DNA of 64,000 nt from NCBI RefSeq assembly GCF_014651915.1, contig NZ_BMXU01000002.1:1-64000 (forward strand), written 5' to 3'. The notes under the pieces were generated by a model. It was not told the DNA's origin. It saw only the letters and a program-made list of their open reading frames with translations, and did not search any database. Below are positions 7,766-16,595 of this stretch, piece after piece. Source of the DNA: Parvularcula lutaonensis. Lineage in GTDB: Bacteria; Pseudomonadota; Alphaproteobacteria; Caulobacterales; Parvularculaceae. Each line of letters starts with the position of its first letter. The stretch's first letter is position 1. A program made the translations under genes and the position numbers.

Positions 7766-9273
7766 GCAGCACTCCTTGCGCCTGCCGGGCAATTGCTGGC
7801 GATCCAGTCGGCATGGCTTGGCATCCTTTTCGTCGCGGTCGCCATCATCGCCTTCATCGAGGATAGCCGGCCGAGAAGCTCCTCCTCGGAAACCTCGTCA
7901 GCACGAAGATCATAAGCGCTCGGGACAACCCGCTGGCCCAGATAGACAGCCACCCAGCTCGCTTCGAGGAACAGGCCGTAATCGTAGGTTTGCACCCGTC
8001 CCCGCGCGCGGAACAGCGCCATCTTCTCCTCAAGAGAGTGCGGAATGCGGAGGTTACGCATGTCATTCCAGAATGCCGTGTCCTCGCGCTCCGTGGCGTG
8101 GTAGTGGAGGATCAGGAAATCGCGGATCCGTTCGAACTCGAGGTCCATCATCCGGTTGTATTCGTCCTTCACCGGTTCAGGTGCCGGCCCTGCAGTGAGG
8201 AGTTCGATCAGGTAGGTGATCCCCTGTTGGATGAGATAGATCGAGGTGCTTTCAAGCGGCTCGAGGAATCCTCCCGACAGCCCGATTGCCACGACGTTCC
8301 GGTTCCAGAGCTTGCGTCTCTTGCCCGTTGTGAAGCGCAGTACCCGCGGATCAGCGAGAGGCCTGCCTTCAAGCGACTGAACGAGCTGGTCTTCAGCATC
8401 CTGGTCGTCCGTGTGCGCACTGGAATAGACATAGCCGTTGCCTGTTCGGTGCTGGAGCGGGATACGCCACTGCCACCCGGCACCGCGCGCGGTGGCTCTC
8501 GTGAACGGAAGCAGCTCACCTGCATGCTCACACGGTGCAGCAACGGCTCGGTCGCAAGGCAGCCACCGGGTCCAATCCTCGTATCCCGTAGCGAGCGCTC
8601 CCTCGATCAGAAGGCCACGAAATCCGGAACAGTCGATGAACAAGTCGGCAGCATGGCTCTCACCGTTTTCCAGCGTCACCGAAGCAATATCGCCGTTCTC
8701 GTCCCTCTTGGATCCCGTAATCCTGCCTTCGATCCTCCGTACGCCACGCGCTTCGGCAAGTCGCCGCAGATACGGGGCATAGGCCGTCGCGTCGAACTGG
8801 TAAGCCCATCGGTAGGATGAGAGGAGCGAACGCGGATCTTCCGATGGCGGAGAAAACTTGCCCGCGTAAGACATGACGACAGGCAGGGAGTAGTGACCGA
8901 TCGGCCCGGCATCGTCGATCGCCCGCCGCCAGAAATGGTGAAAGGGCGTGCCGTCGCTTGGTACGCCGTAGTCGCCGAAGGGGTGGATATAGCGGTCGTC
9001 GAGCCTGGCCCAGTCACAAAACTCGATGCCCAGCTTCACCGTAGCGCTGGTCGCCGCCATCAGGTCCATTTCGTCAATGCCGATGGTCCTGTTGAAATGC
9101 CTGATATGCGGCAGGGTTGCTTCGCCGACGCCGACGATGCCGATCGCTTCGGATTCGATCAGCGTGATATCGAGATGATCGCCCAGCAGGCTCGCAAGCC
9201 CTGCGGCGGTCATCCAGCCGGCGGTTCCTCCACCGACGATCAACACGCGCTTCTTGTCCGGATGCCCTGACAT
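7762..9273 (-). CDS. Tryptophan-halogenase-like flavoprotein (first gene of the operon)
   Basis: This 503-residue first gene of the halogenase operon has the FAD motif VGGGTAGW near 13-20, the catalytic-type lysine near 81 in TVKLGIEF, and WQWRIP near 270. GGAGG sits four bases before the ATG, giving a strong start. A promoter with TTGACA overlapping a LacI-type palindrome lies 45-60 bases upstream, so transcription is probably released by the sugar inducer of the neighbouring LacI protein. The four genes overlap by ATGA or GTGA throughout. There is no sign of a natural-product cluster (no NRPS, PKS or flavin reductase), which argues against a secondary-metabolite role. Confidence 0.88.
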   Translation of the reverse strand: MSGHPDKKRVLIVGGGTAGWMTAAGLASLLGDHLDITLIESEAIGIVGVGEATLPHIRHFNRTIGIDEMDLMAATSATVKLGIEFCDWARLDDRYIHPFGDYGVPSDGTPFHHFWRRAIDDAGPIGHYSLPVVMSYAGKFSPPSEDPRSLLSSYRWAYQFDATAYAPYLRRLAEARGVRRIEGRITGSKRDENGDIASVTLENGESHAADLFIDCSGFRGLLIEGALATGYEDWTRWLPCDRAVAAPCEHAGELLPFTRATARGAGWQWRIPLQHRTGNGYVYSSAHTDDQDAEDQLVQSLEGRPLADPRVLRFTTGKRRKLWNRNVVAIGLSGGFLEPLESTSIYLIQQGITYLIELLTAGPAPEPVKDEYNRMMDLEFERIRDFLILHYHATEREDTAFWNDMRNLRIPHSLEEKMALFRARGRVQTYDYGLFLEASWVAVYLGQRVVPSAYDLRADEVSEEELLGRLSSMKAMMATATKRMPSHADWIASNCPAGARSAA

Positions 9274-9305
9274 GATGCCTCCGCAGACATTCCTTCCCTT
9301 GAAGG

Positions 9306-9334
9306 ATCAGACCTGTCTTGACTTACGTTGTCAA
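9306..9334 (-). promoter_or_regulatory. Promoter of the halogenase operon overlapping a LacI-type operator
   Basis: On the minus strand a perfect -35 box TTGACA (9334-9329) is followed after 17 bases by TCTGAT (9311-9306) as -10. The -35 lies inside the palindrome TTGACAACGTAAGTCAA (9334-9318). The same core recurs upstream of the TonB receptor. Binding there would block RNA polymerase. The box assignment is read directly from sequence; repression by the adjacent LacI protein is inference. Confidence 0.65.
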
Positions 9335-9353
9335 TCGAGTGGTGGGCTTAGGG

Positions 9354-10379
9354 TCATTTGACGGGGGCGGTGGAATTCCGGATCAGGAGCTCGAAGGGCA
9401 GCGTCTTCGATCGCAGGGGCTGCGCCGACCCACCGGCAGCGGCCACAAGGCTCTCGATCGCTGCCATGCCGATCTCTTCCAGAGGCTGCCGGATGGTGGT
9501 GATCGTCGGCCAGGTCCGCTCCGCAATCTCCGAATCGTCAAAGCCTGCAACGGAGAGCTGCGAGGGCACATCGACCCCCAGCCGGTGGGCCGCCATGATG
9601 ACGCCTGCGGCCATGTCGTCATTAGCGGCAAAGACAGCTGTCGGAGGCTCCTTCATGGCGAGGAGTTTCTCGCCTGACGCAAGGCCCGACTCGAAATTAA
9701 ACGTACCCGGAAGAATGATCGAGGGGTCACGAGCGACACCAGCGTCTGACAGCGCCTGCGCATAGCCCTCAAACCGGCGCTGGGTTGCATCCTGGTCCTC
9801 CTTGCCGCGCAGGAAGGCAATCCTCCGGTGTCCGAGCGAGAGAAGGTGCTTGGTCATCTCCCGGCTGGCAAGGGTGTCGTCAATCGTCACAGTGGCCGTC
9901 TCGTCCGTGTCAGGAACATCATTCGGCCCGATTCTGATGGTCGCGATCCCCAGCGAGGGCATGACGTCCGCCACCACCGGATGGTTGGCCATCGGCGGCA
10001 CGAGCACGAGCCCATCAGGCTTGCCGGCCCTCAGGGTTTTCTCGAAATACCGCTCCAGCTTGCTGCGGTCCTCCAGCGTCTCCGAGCCGACCATGGCAAG
10101 CTGCAGGTGATACCCGAGCTCCTGGCAAGCCTGCAGCGCACCGAACTGGACAGTATTGGTGAATGGCGAGCGAATATCGTGGATCAGCAGCATGATGGTG
10201 TAGCTGCGGTGGGAGCGCAGGCTCCGTGCCGATGCGGACGGGACATATCCGAGCTGGTCCATTGCCGCGCGAACTTTCTCGCGCATCGCTTCCTGGACGT
10301 GAGGTTCGTTATTCAGGACGCGGCTGACCGTCTTGACCGACACGCCGGCCTGCTTCGCCACGTCGACCATACGGACCAT
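9354..10379 (-). CDS. LacI-family transcriptional regulator of the xylan locus
   Basis: This 341-residue regulator has an N-terminal helix-turn-helix and hinge (VDVAKQAGVSVKTVSRVLNN, about 4-23) and a periplasmic-binding-protein-like sugar domain behind it. The ATG at 10379 is preferred over the GTG one codon earlier because AAGGAG lies six bases before the ATG. The start overlaps the stop of the transporter gene by one base. LacI regulators in such loci repress genes until a sugar or disaccharide binds. Palindromic sites with a central CG, typical for this family, occur at 9318-9334 and 16273-16290. The ligand is likely a xylose-containing sugar, judged only from the surrounding genes. It lies directly upstream of the halogenase promoter. 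Confidence 0.88.
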   Translation of the reverse strand: MVRMVDVAKQAGVSVKTVSRVLNNEPHVQEAMREKVRAAMDQLGYVPSASARSLRSHRSYTIMLLIHDIRSPFTNTVQFGALQACQELGYHLQLAMVGSETLEDRSKLERYFEKTLRAGKPDGLVLVPPMANHPVVADVMPSLGIATIRIGPNDVPDTDETATVTIDDTLASREMTKHLLSLGHRRIAFLRGKEDQDATQRRFEGYAQALSDAGVARDPSIILPGTFNFESGLASGEKLLAMKEPPTAVFAANDDMAAGVIMAAHRLGVDVPSQLSVAGFDDSEIAERTWPTITTIRQPLEEIGMAAIESLVAAAGGSAQPLRSKTLPFELLIRNSTAPVK

Positions 10380-11779
10380 CACGAACTCCTTTCCTCGCTC
10401 CTGCGGTTCCCGGAAAGCGCCGAGACCATGTCGGCATGGCGCTTCCTGTCGAGAGGAAGGGAACGGACCGCAAGAGCGCTGAGAAGAAAGAGCGCTCCGG
10501 GCGCGATGGCAAGGAAGGAAAGAAGTCCCCTGCCCGTCCGCGCGGTTTGCTCGGTGAGTTCAGGGTTGAAGCCAACCTTGCTGAGCACGAAACCGACGAC
10601 GAGGCCCATGCTCGCGCCCGCCAGTTTCTGCGCCACCATCACCGCGCCGAAGCTGATACCCTCGGCCCGGACACCCGTCGTGACCTGCCCGTATTCGACC
10701 GTATCGGGCACGAAGCTCCACAGCATGACCGCGAACGATCCGAGGCAAAGACCATAGGCCAGAATAGGAAGCGGCACGCCGACGACAGGCAGCGGCCCCA
10801 GCGCGAGCATGGTCGCTCCCGCGGCAGCGATCATTCCCGAGGCCAGGAACCAGCACCGCTTCTTGCCAATCCGCCTGATGACCAGCGTCCATATGGGCAC
10901 GCCCGCCATGGTCGCGATCGCGAAACAGGTCAGCACCGTCTCCTGGCTCGCCAGTCCCTCCTGCGTTTCGAGGAAGAACAGAAGCGACACCATCAGGCTC
11001 GCTGTTCCGGACGACTGGAGGAAAATGACCGACAACAGGATCATCAGCGCCGAATTGCCGAGAAGCACCCGCCTGACCTGCGCGGAGCTGAGAACGAACA
11101 GCTGTGTCCCTTCGGGGAGAGGCTTCTCCGAGGTCAGCACGTAGCAAAGGAGCAGTGCCCCTGTCGCCACCAGCGCCCCGAAACCGGCGACCACCATGAA
11201 GGCCGATGCGACATAATCCGCTCCCCCCGAAAGCGCCCTCAACAAGGGAGGAACGAGGAGCGAAACTGTCAGCAGGCCCCCGAAGGCGAAAAACATCCTG
11301 ACCCCGGCAAGCTCCGTCCGCTCCACGCTGTCGAACGTCAACCGCGCCGAAAGCGCTGCATACGGAATGGCCACCAGGGTGTATCCGGTCCTGAACAGGA
11401 TTGCCGCGATGACAAGGGTTGCAAGAAGCGCTGCGCCGGAAAACGGCGGCGCCCAGAAGAGCAGGACGAACAGAACGCCCAGCGCGCCCGAGCCATAGAG
11501 AATGAACGGCCGGTAGGTTCCCTTTTCCGTGCGCACCCGCTCTGCAAGATTGGCAACGATCGGGTCGCTGATCGCGTCCCAAACCATTCCGATGAAATAG
11601 ATCGCGCCGGCGACCCTCGGCTCGAGCCCCACGATCGTGGTGTACCAGAACACCAGGAACAAGGAGAGCATGTTCCAGTAGATGTTGAGCCCATAGTCGC
11701 CAACGCCATAGGCCGCGAGTCTCCTGAGGCGTGCGCCTCGGGCCTCCGGCATGACCGCGCTGGCGGGATTCTCGCTCAC
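10379..11779 (-). CDS. GPH-type (glycoside-pentoside-hexuronide) sugar:cation symporter, MFS superfamily
   Basis: This roughly 466-residue inner-membrane carrier has about twelve hydrophobic segments. The opening block (RRLAAYGVGDYGLNIYWN) and the motif VWDAISDPIVANLAERVRT are diagnostic of the GPH family (XynB/MelB/YicJ relatives), in which the aspartates bind cation and sugar. The start is uncertain: GTG at 11779 has GGAG ten bases upstream, while ATG at 11752 has no ribosome binding site. It lies 88 bases after the lactonase stop and runs into the LacI gene, so lactonase, transporter and regulator form one operon. It probably imports xylose or xylo-oligosaccharides released by the GH enzymes encoded nearby. 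Confidence 0.87.
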   Translation of the reverse strand: MSENPASAVMPEARGARLRRLAAYGVGDYGLNIYWNMLSLFLVFWYTTIVGLEPRVAGAIYFIGMVWDAISDPIVANLAERVRTEKGTYRPFILYGSGALGVLFVLLFWAPPFSGAALLATLVIAAILFRTGYTLVAIPYAALSARLTFDSVERTELAGVRMFFAFGGLLTVSLLVPPLLRALSGGADYVASAFMVVAGFGALVATGALLLCYVLTSEKPLPEGTQLFVLSSAQVRRVLLGNSALMILLSVIFLQSSGTASLMVSLLFFLETQEGLASQETVLTCFAIATMAGVPIWTLVIRRIGKKRCWFLASGMIAAAGATMLALGPLPVVGVPLPILAYGLCLGSFAVMLWSFVPDTVEYGQVTTGVRAEGISFGAVMVAQKLAGASMGLVVGFVLSKVGFNPELTEQTARTGRGLLSFLAIAPGALFLLSALAVRSLPLDRKRHADMVSALSGNRRSEERSS

Positions 11780-11867
11780 GGAGTGACAGCTCCGTACGCG
11801 GCACAAGAGGCTGCCAATCCGCGCGGGGCGATAGAACCAGCCGCCAGCAGCGGTCGCAGATCGGCGA

Positions 11868-12872
11868 TCAGGTCCACTGCACTCCCCGGCATGTCGTCGG
11901 GATGCGCAGCACCCGCTGGTGCGCCGTGATGAACAGCGTCGACCCATCCTCGCCGAAGCAGCAATTCGCGGCGGCGCTCCCTGTCCTGATCCGCGCCAGA
12001 GGCGTGCCGTCAGAATGGACGACGACGACCCCGCCGGGCCCGCCAACGAAGATCTCGCCGCTCCTTGCCACGGCCAGCCCATCGGGAAGGCCGGGGTTTG
12101 CCTCGTTCATCAGGCTCGAGAAATCGGTGATGACCCGGTCGCCTGAAACCTTGCTGCTCCGATCTAGCGTCAGCTCACGGAGAATCGGGTCCTCCCCTGC
12201 GGACTGCGTCACGTAGAGCTTTTTCCCGTCAGGTGACAAAGCGACACCGTTCGGGCGCGTCATGTCCGAGAGCAGCCTTTCGACTTTGCCATCGGGGCGG
12301 AGCGCATAGACGCCGTTGACCGGCTGTTCCTTCAACGGAGAATTGTCGCCGCCCTGCAGCCCGTAGGGCGGATCGGTGAAGAAGATCGCACCGTCCTTCG
12401 CCGGAACGAGATCGTTCGGAGAGTTGAAGCGTTTTCCCTCGAAAGACGAAGCCAACGCCACCCGCTCGCCCGTTCCCAGATCCAGGGCCTCGATCTGGCG
12501 CAGCCCGTGGTTGCAGATAAGCAGCCTGTCCTCATCCGTGTACCACATGCCGTTTGCGCCCGCTTCCCGAAACCCCTCCGCATACGCCGTGCCCGAAGGA
12601 TCGAGGAACACCGAGACGCCCTCGCCCCTCCTCCACCGATAGGCCCTGTTGCCGGGAACGTCGGTGAAATAGAGACACCTGCGCTTCCGGTCCCAGGTGG
12701 GACCTTCGCTCCAGCCGAAACCCCGGGCAATTTCTTCAAGGCGGGCGCCCGCAGGAACGATACCCTCTCCCCGGCGGTCGAAGACCTCGATGACGGCCTC
12801 CCCTGCACGGGCAGAACCGGCCATCGCGGCTGCTGAAGTGGTCAGGAGAAAACTCCTTCGATCAAGGATCAT
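11868..12872 (-). CDS. Secreted SMP-30/gluconolactonase-family protein
   Basis: This 334-residue six-bladed beta-propeller belongs to the SMP-30 family. The ATG at 12872 starts MILDRRSFLLTTSAAAMAG, a twin-arginine-type signal ending near AGSARAGEA. Family motifs are visible: EGPTWDRKRRCLYFTDV near 65-81, a FNSPNDLV segment near 160, PPYGLQGG, and RPNGVALSPDGKKLYV; the Glu, Asn and Asp in these segments bind the divalent metal. Family members hydrolyse sugar lactones such as gluconolactone or xylonolactone. Export is unlike the cytoplasmic XylC of the Weimberg pathway, and no xylose dehydrogenase is encoded here, so the substrate is open. It is the first gene of the operon that continues into the GPH transporter and LacI genes. 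Confidence 0.85.
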   Translation of the reverse strand: MILDRRSFLLTTSAAAMAGSARAGEAVIEVFDRRGEGIVPAGARLEEIARGFGWSEGPTWDRKRRCLYFTDVPGNRAYRWRRGEGVSVFLDPSGTAYAEGFREAGANGMWYTDEDRLLICNHGLRQIEALDLGTGERVALASSFEGKRFNSPNDLVPAKDGAIFFTDPPYGLQGGDNSPLKEQPVNGVYALRPDGKVERLLSDMTRPNGVALSPDGKKLYVTQSAGEDPILRELTLDRSSKVSGDRVITDFSSLMNEANPGLPDGLAVARSGEIFVGGPGGVVVVHSDGTPLARIRTGSAAANCCFGEDGSTLFITAHQRVLRIPTTCRGVQWT

Positions 12873-13090
12873 TCCGTCCCCACGGCCAATGTGATGGATG
12901 CCGGAACCGGTTCCCGCGACCGGTCCTTCGCCCCGAAAAGAGATCATAGGCCGCGACCGTGACGAGGACAATGCATCCAGAGCGCCTTGCCGGCCGGGCC
13001 GCAGCGCTGAACAAGCCGCGAAGCGTCGAAGCTCCGGAACATCCTCGTCCGGAGCTTCCTTGTCACCATGGTCAGTTCAGGTTCCGAAGA

Positions 13091-13134
13091 ACAAAAAAGC
13101 CCGCGTGGATGCTAGGGAGAACACCCACGCGGGA
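13091..13134 (-). terminator. Rho-independent terminator after the TonB receptor gene
   Basis: On the minus strand, ten bases past the receptor stop, an inverted repeat with arms CCCGCGTGG and CCACGCGGG encloses a loop of about fifteen bases and is followed by CTTTTTTG. The perfect GC-rich stem plus U-run is a standard intrinsic terminator. It separates the receptor transcript from the downstream lactonase-transporter-regulator operon, which therefore needs its own promoter in 12873-13090. Confidence 0.88.
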
Positions 13135-13144
13135 GCCTGCACGG

Positions 13145-16100
13145 CTAGAAGTTGGCTCGCAGAACGAACGACACGCGCCTGTCATTCCTGAAGTAATTCC
13201 GCGCACCGCGCAGTCCGTCCGGCGAAATCGACGCCGTTGTCTCGGTGATGTCGTCAAGAATGTTCACTGCCTGGACACCCAAGCGAACGTCATCCGTCAC
13301 GTTGTAGAAGATAGAACCATCGAGCTGCCCTGTTGCCTCTTGATAGATCGACGCGAACGGGAAGATCACATCCCTCCGCGTCAGGAGGAAATCATCACGC
13401 CAGTTATAGGCGAGACGCGCCTCGATGCGGTCTTTCTGGTAGAGGCCAGCGATGTTGAACTGGTGCTCGGATACCCGCTCGAGGAGCTCGCCGTCCCTAG
13501 GGAAGGTCGCCGTCACCGTGTTGTCGATATCGGCCACACCGTTGGCGTCGATATAGGTGTAGTTGAACTGCGTGCCCAGGCCATCAAACGGCGCGGGCAG
13601 GAACTCGTAGAACTGCTGGTAGCCGATCTCGAAGCCTGACAGGTTGACATCGTCCTCAGAATTGACCGTCTGCTGAATGGTCACCGGCAGGGTAACGCCG
13701 TTCCGCGTGAAGTCCTCCTCCACGGTCGATGTCACCCAGTATCCCTCGAGGCTCTTGTGGAAGAGCGCGAAGGAGAAGCTGCCATTGTCGGCAAAATACC
13801 ACTCGTAGGAGATGTCGAAACTATCCGCAGTCACCGGATCGAGGAACGGGTTGCCGCCGGTGGTCGAGGAAAATCCGATGCCGCCGAACTCGTTGCCCGA
13901 AACGCCGGGAATGTCAGGGAACAGGAAGATGTTCCGGTCGGTCCTGAGCTGCTGGTCGCTCGGGCGCGTCAATGCTCGCGAGTAACCAAAGCGCAAGAGC
14001 ATCTCGGGCGTCAGATTGAGCTTCAGGTTGAAGCTCGGCAGCCAGTTCTCCACCTCGTTTTCGAAACCACTATCATCCGTACCCGGATTGGCGAGAAAGG
14101 CCTCCACGGCTGCAACATCCTGGGAACAGATGCCCGGAGGTCCGCCCGGGAAGACCCGGCCCGGCGCGCAGAGCTGCGAAGGTGTTTCTCCGCCGAAGAG
14201 CTGGTCGAGCGGCTGCACCGTGAACGAGCCATTCGAGCCGATCTCGTCAGAAACATAGCGCAGGCCCACATTGCCGTCGATGGTCATGCCATTGCTCAAC
14301 TCACCGCCGAAATCGAGGCGACCATAGAACGCCCAGGTCTCGACCGAGACTTCGCTGATCTCGCTCGGCAGGAAGCCATCTGCATCCACCCCCGGCCGGG
14401 CGGGCAACACGTTGCCGAAGGATCCGGCTGAGTCGAGGATCGGCTGGATAGCATTGACGAAGCCGTCATAGTCGCGCGCCAGCGGACCGCTCCAGTACGG
14501 AACGCCTGCGATCATCGGGTCATAGTCGTCCCGGTAGAAGCCCGAGAAAGGCTCGAACCCGATCAGGCCATCAAGGCGCGGATCGTCGATGCGCAGGATG
14601 TTCTCGCCAGTCCCGACATCCGTACCCGTCCAAATCTCCGAGACATTGCCCCAGTTGAACGCGGTATAGCGCACGGTTGAGTCCTGGTCCGCGTATCGGG
14701 CACCGAAGCGTGCCGATTGCAGCCATCCTGCATCGTGGAAATCATACTCGGCATCGGCGCGGAAAGCCTGTTCTTCGGCATCGTTGTCCTGGAAGTGATC
14801 CATCTTGCCGCGGAAATAGTAATTCCCGAAATCGGCAAAATAGTCTGGAGGCGTCCCCGTAGGAGGTGCGTAGCTGACCTCGGCATAGTCACCGTCGAGG
14901 TCGAACGTCAGATCGGCGAAGAACGCGAAGAACGTCGAAACATCGAAGACCTCGGTTTCCGCCTCGATGAACTGGGCGTCGAAATTGAAGGCCCAACGGT
15001 CGTTGGGCGTCCATTTCAGGTTGAAGCTGAGATCCTGGATCTCCTCGTCCTCGACACGCTCACGGGTGTTGACGCTCTGCTGCACCCCATTCAGCGGCAG
15101 GCCGTCATTGCCCCGCCAGCCTACGGTCTCGGTCACCGTCCCGTTCGTCAGCACACCGTCTTCGTCAAAGGAGAAATCAGGCCCTGAGAGCCTCACATCC
15201 GGGGCGTTGTCGATCGTCGATTCGAGGACACGCTCTCCCCATGTGAGATCGGAGCTCGACTTCAGGAACTGCGCCGTGGCGAGAAGGGTCTCGTCATTGC
15301 TCTCCCATTGTCCGGCTGCCGCAAAGGCCGTCCGCCCGCGGTCGAAATTCTGGGTCCGGATGCCGCCGCCGTCAGGGATGTAAACCGTCGTGTCGGGACT
15401 CGTCCCGGCGGGGAAGCCGTTCTGGTCAAAGGCAAAGCGCGTGAAGGTTCCGTCGCCGTTATCTGTGTAAGGACGGAAACCGGCAACCGCAGTTGCGTCG
15501 GCGCGGCTTTTCAGCTCGTTGTCCGCGAAATTCACAAGCAGGCCGAAGCTTCCCGCGTCGGTCTGCCAGCGATCCGAAAGCAGGACGGAGTAGCTGGGCG
15601 TCCCCTTCTCCGCGAAATCCGAATAGGTGTAGTCGAATGATCCGGCGATCACACGGCCATCCTGGTCGAATGGCAGACGGGTGCGGAGATCGACGGTGCC
15701 GGACAGGCCGCCCTCGATCATGTCGGCTGACTGGTTCTTGAAGACGATCACGCTGCCGAGAAGCTCGGGCGAGACGTCCTCGAAATTGAGGCCGCCCCCC
15801 TGGCTGGCGCTGAAGACGTCCCTGCCGTTCAGCTCCGCGCGTACGAAAGGCAGGCCACGGACAATGACACCAGATCCCTCGACACCGAAATGGTCAGGGT
15901 CGTTCGGACCCGCAAAACGAAGCACCGACACCCCGGGAACGCGCTGCAGCGCCTCGGACACCGACCGGTCAGGCAGTGCACTGATATCCGCAGCGGAGAT
16001 TGCGTCGAGGAAGACGTCGGCATCCTCTTTGAGGTCCTGCGCATCCCGCAGTGACTTCTTGATCCCGCGAACGACGATCACGTCCTCGTCATCGACATCA

Positions 16101-16231
16101 TCCGAATCAGCCTGCGCATGGGCGCCGGTCATGACCGCAGCGGCAGCAAGCGCGACTATGGAGCCACCGCGCATCAAATCGGACAAAAGCCCTTGTTTCC
16201 TGGCCCGTTCCAGCCGTTCCTCGCCCTTCAT
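13145..16231 (-). CDS. TonB-dependent outer-membrane receptor, Caulobacter/Xanthomonas sugar type
   Basis: This protein is 1028 residues. A signal peptide (hydrophobic SIVALAAAAVMTGAHAQA, cleavage after about residue 40) is followed by a TonB-box-like stretch DEDVIVVRGI. The plug domain includes LPDRSVSEALQRVPGVSV and the motif VIVRGLPFVRAELNGRD. A long 22-strand barrel ends FVLRANF, with terminal Phe as expected for BAM recognition. Length and plug match the large receptors that take up maltose and xylan fragments in Caulobacterales. ATG at 16231 is chosen for the GGGAGGG nine bases upstream. It is divergent from the GH3-GH10-xylBA operon across a region with three operator-like elements. 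I infer uptake of xylo-oligosaccharides. Confidence 0.9.
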   Translation of the reverse strand: MKGEERLERARKQGLLSDLMRGGSIVALAAAAVMTGAHAQADSDDVDDEDVIVVRGIKKSLRDAQDLKEDADVFLDAISAADISALPDRSVSEALQRVPGVSVLRFAGPNDPDHFGVEGSGVIVRGLPFVRAELNGRDVFSASQGGGLNFEDVSPELLGSVIVFKNQSADMIEGGLSGTVDLRTRLPFDQDGRVIAGSFDYTYSDFAEKGTPSYSVLLSDRWQTDAGSFGLLVNFADNELKSRADATAVAGFRPYTDNGDGTFTRFAFDQNGFPAGTSPDTTVYIPDGGGIRTQNFDRGRTAFAAAGQWESNDETLLATAQFLKSSSDLTWGERVLESTIDNAPDVRLSGPDFSFDEDGVLTNGTVTETVGWRGNDGLPLNGVQQSVNTRERVEDEEIQDLSFNLKWTPNDRWAFNFDAQFIEAETEVFDVSTFFAFFADLTFDLDGDYAEVSYAPPTGTPPDYFADFGNYYFRGKMDHFQDNDAEEQAFRADAEYDFHDAGWLQSARFGARYADQDSTVRYTAFNWGNVSEIWTGTDVGTGENILRIDDPRLDGLIGFEPFSGFYRDDYDPMIAGVPYWSGPLARDYDGFVNAIQPILDSAGSFGNVLPARPGVDADGFLPSEISEVSVETWAFYGRLDFGGELSNGMTIDGNVGLRYVSDEIGSNGSFTVQPLDQLFGGETPSQLCAPGRVFPGGPPGICSQDVAAVEAFLANPGTDDSGFENEVENWLPSFNLKLNLTPEMLLRFGYSRALTRPSDQQLRTDRNIFLFPDIPGVSGNEFGGIGFSSTTGGNPFLDPVTADSFDISYEWYFADNGSFSFALFHKSLEGYWVTSTVEEDFTRNGVTLPVTIQQTVNSEDDVNLSGFEIGYQQFYEFLPAPFDGLGTQFNYTYIDANGVADIDNTVTATFPRDGELLERVSEHQFNIAGLYQKDRIEARLAYNWRDDFLLTRRDVIFPFASIYQEATGQLDGSIFYNVTDDVRLGVQAVNILDDITETTASISPDGLRGARNYFRNDRRVSFVLRANF

Positions 16232-16272
16232 AGTCCCTCCCTTTAACCGCACCCGAACTCTTGTTTTGTGCT

Positions 16273-16345
16273 GTTGACTACGTTGTCAACTTTAGTAATC
16301 ATCGAGTGATTGTCATCGTTGTCAACAGTTGTCATCGTTGTCAAC
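16273..16345. promoter_or_regulatory. Cluster of three LacI-type operator-like elements between the receptor and GH3 genes
   Basis: One near-perfect 18-base palindrome, GTTGACTACGTTGTCAAC, lies at 16273-16290. Two identical 17-base copies of TTGTCATCGTTGTCAAC lie at 16310-16326 and 16329-16345, 19 bases apart. Read on the minus strand, all three begin GTTGACAACG, the same core as the element before the halogenase operon. The palindrome contains a TTGACA that could be the -35 of the receptor gene. The direct repeats suggest cooperative binding. From 16346 to 16595 I see no further gene or clear signal; it is probably the 5' leader of the GH3 operon. Confidence 0.65.
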
Positions 16346-16595
16346 GTCGAAGTTCAAGACCGATGACCGGTTTCGCACGAAGTGGCCAGAGAGCCACATG
16401 GCAAGCGGCTGGGGAGGGCAGGATGAACGATCTCAAGGACCATCCGATCGGTCTTTCGTCGGCCTCGGGCAGGGCCTCACCCCAGCGCACATGCCGGCCG
16501 CCATCCACGGTGACCGTTGCCGGACTTCCATCAAAGGCCCGGATTTTATCCGCTGGCGGCGGTTGCAAGGCCGCGGAAACATACAGGACACGAAC

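Noticed and set aside
3991-9273. Halogenase genes as a natural-product biosynthetic cluster
   Set aside because: No NRPS, PKS, terpene or flavin reductase genes are nearby, and the operator links them to sugar genes.
10436-11929. Open frame of about 497 codons on the plus strand opposite the transporter
   Set aside because: Its translation is Arg/Glu/His-rich low-complexity sequence without a domain, while the minus strand encodes a clear GPH transporter.
16329-16595. N-terminal extension of the GH3 gene to a start near 16329
   Set aside because: It would translate the operator repeats and bury the lipoprotein signal, which begins at the ATG at 16596.
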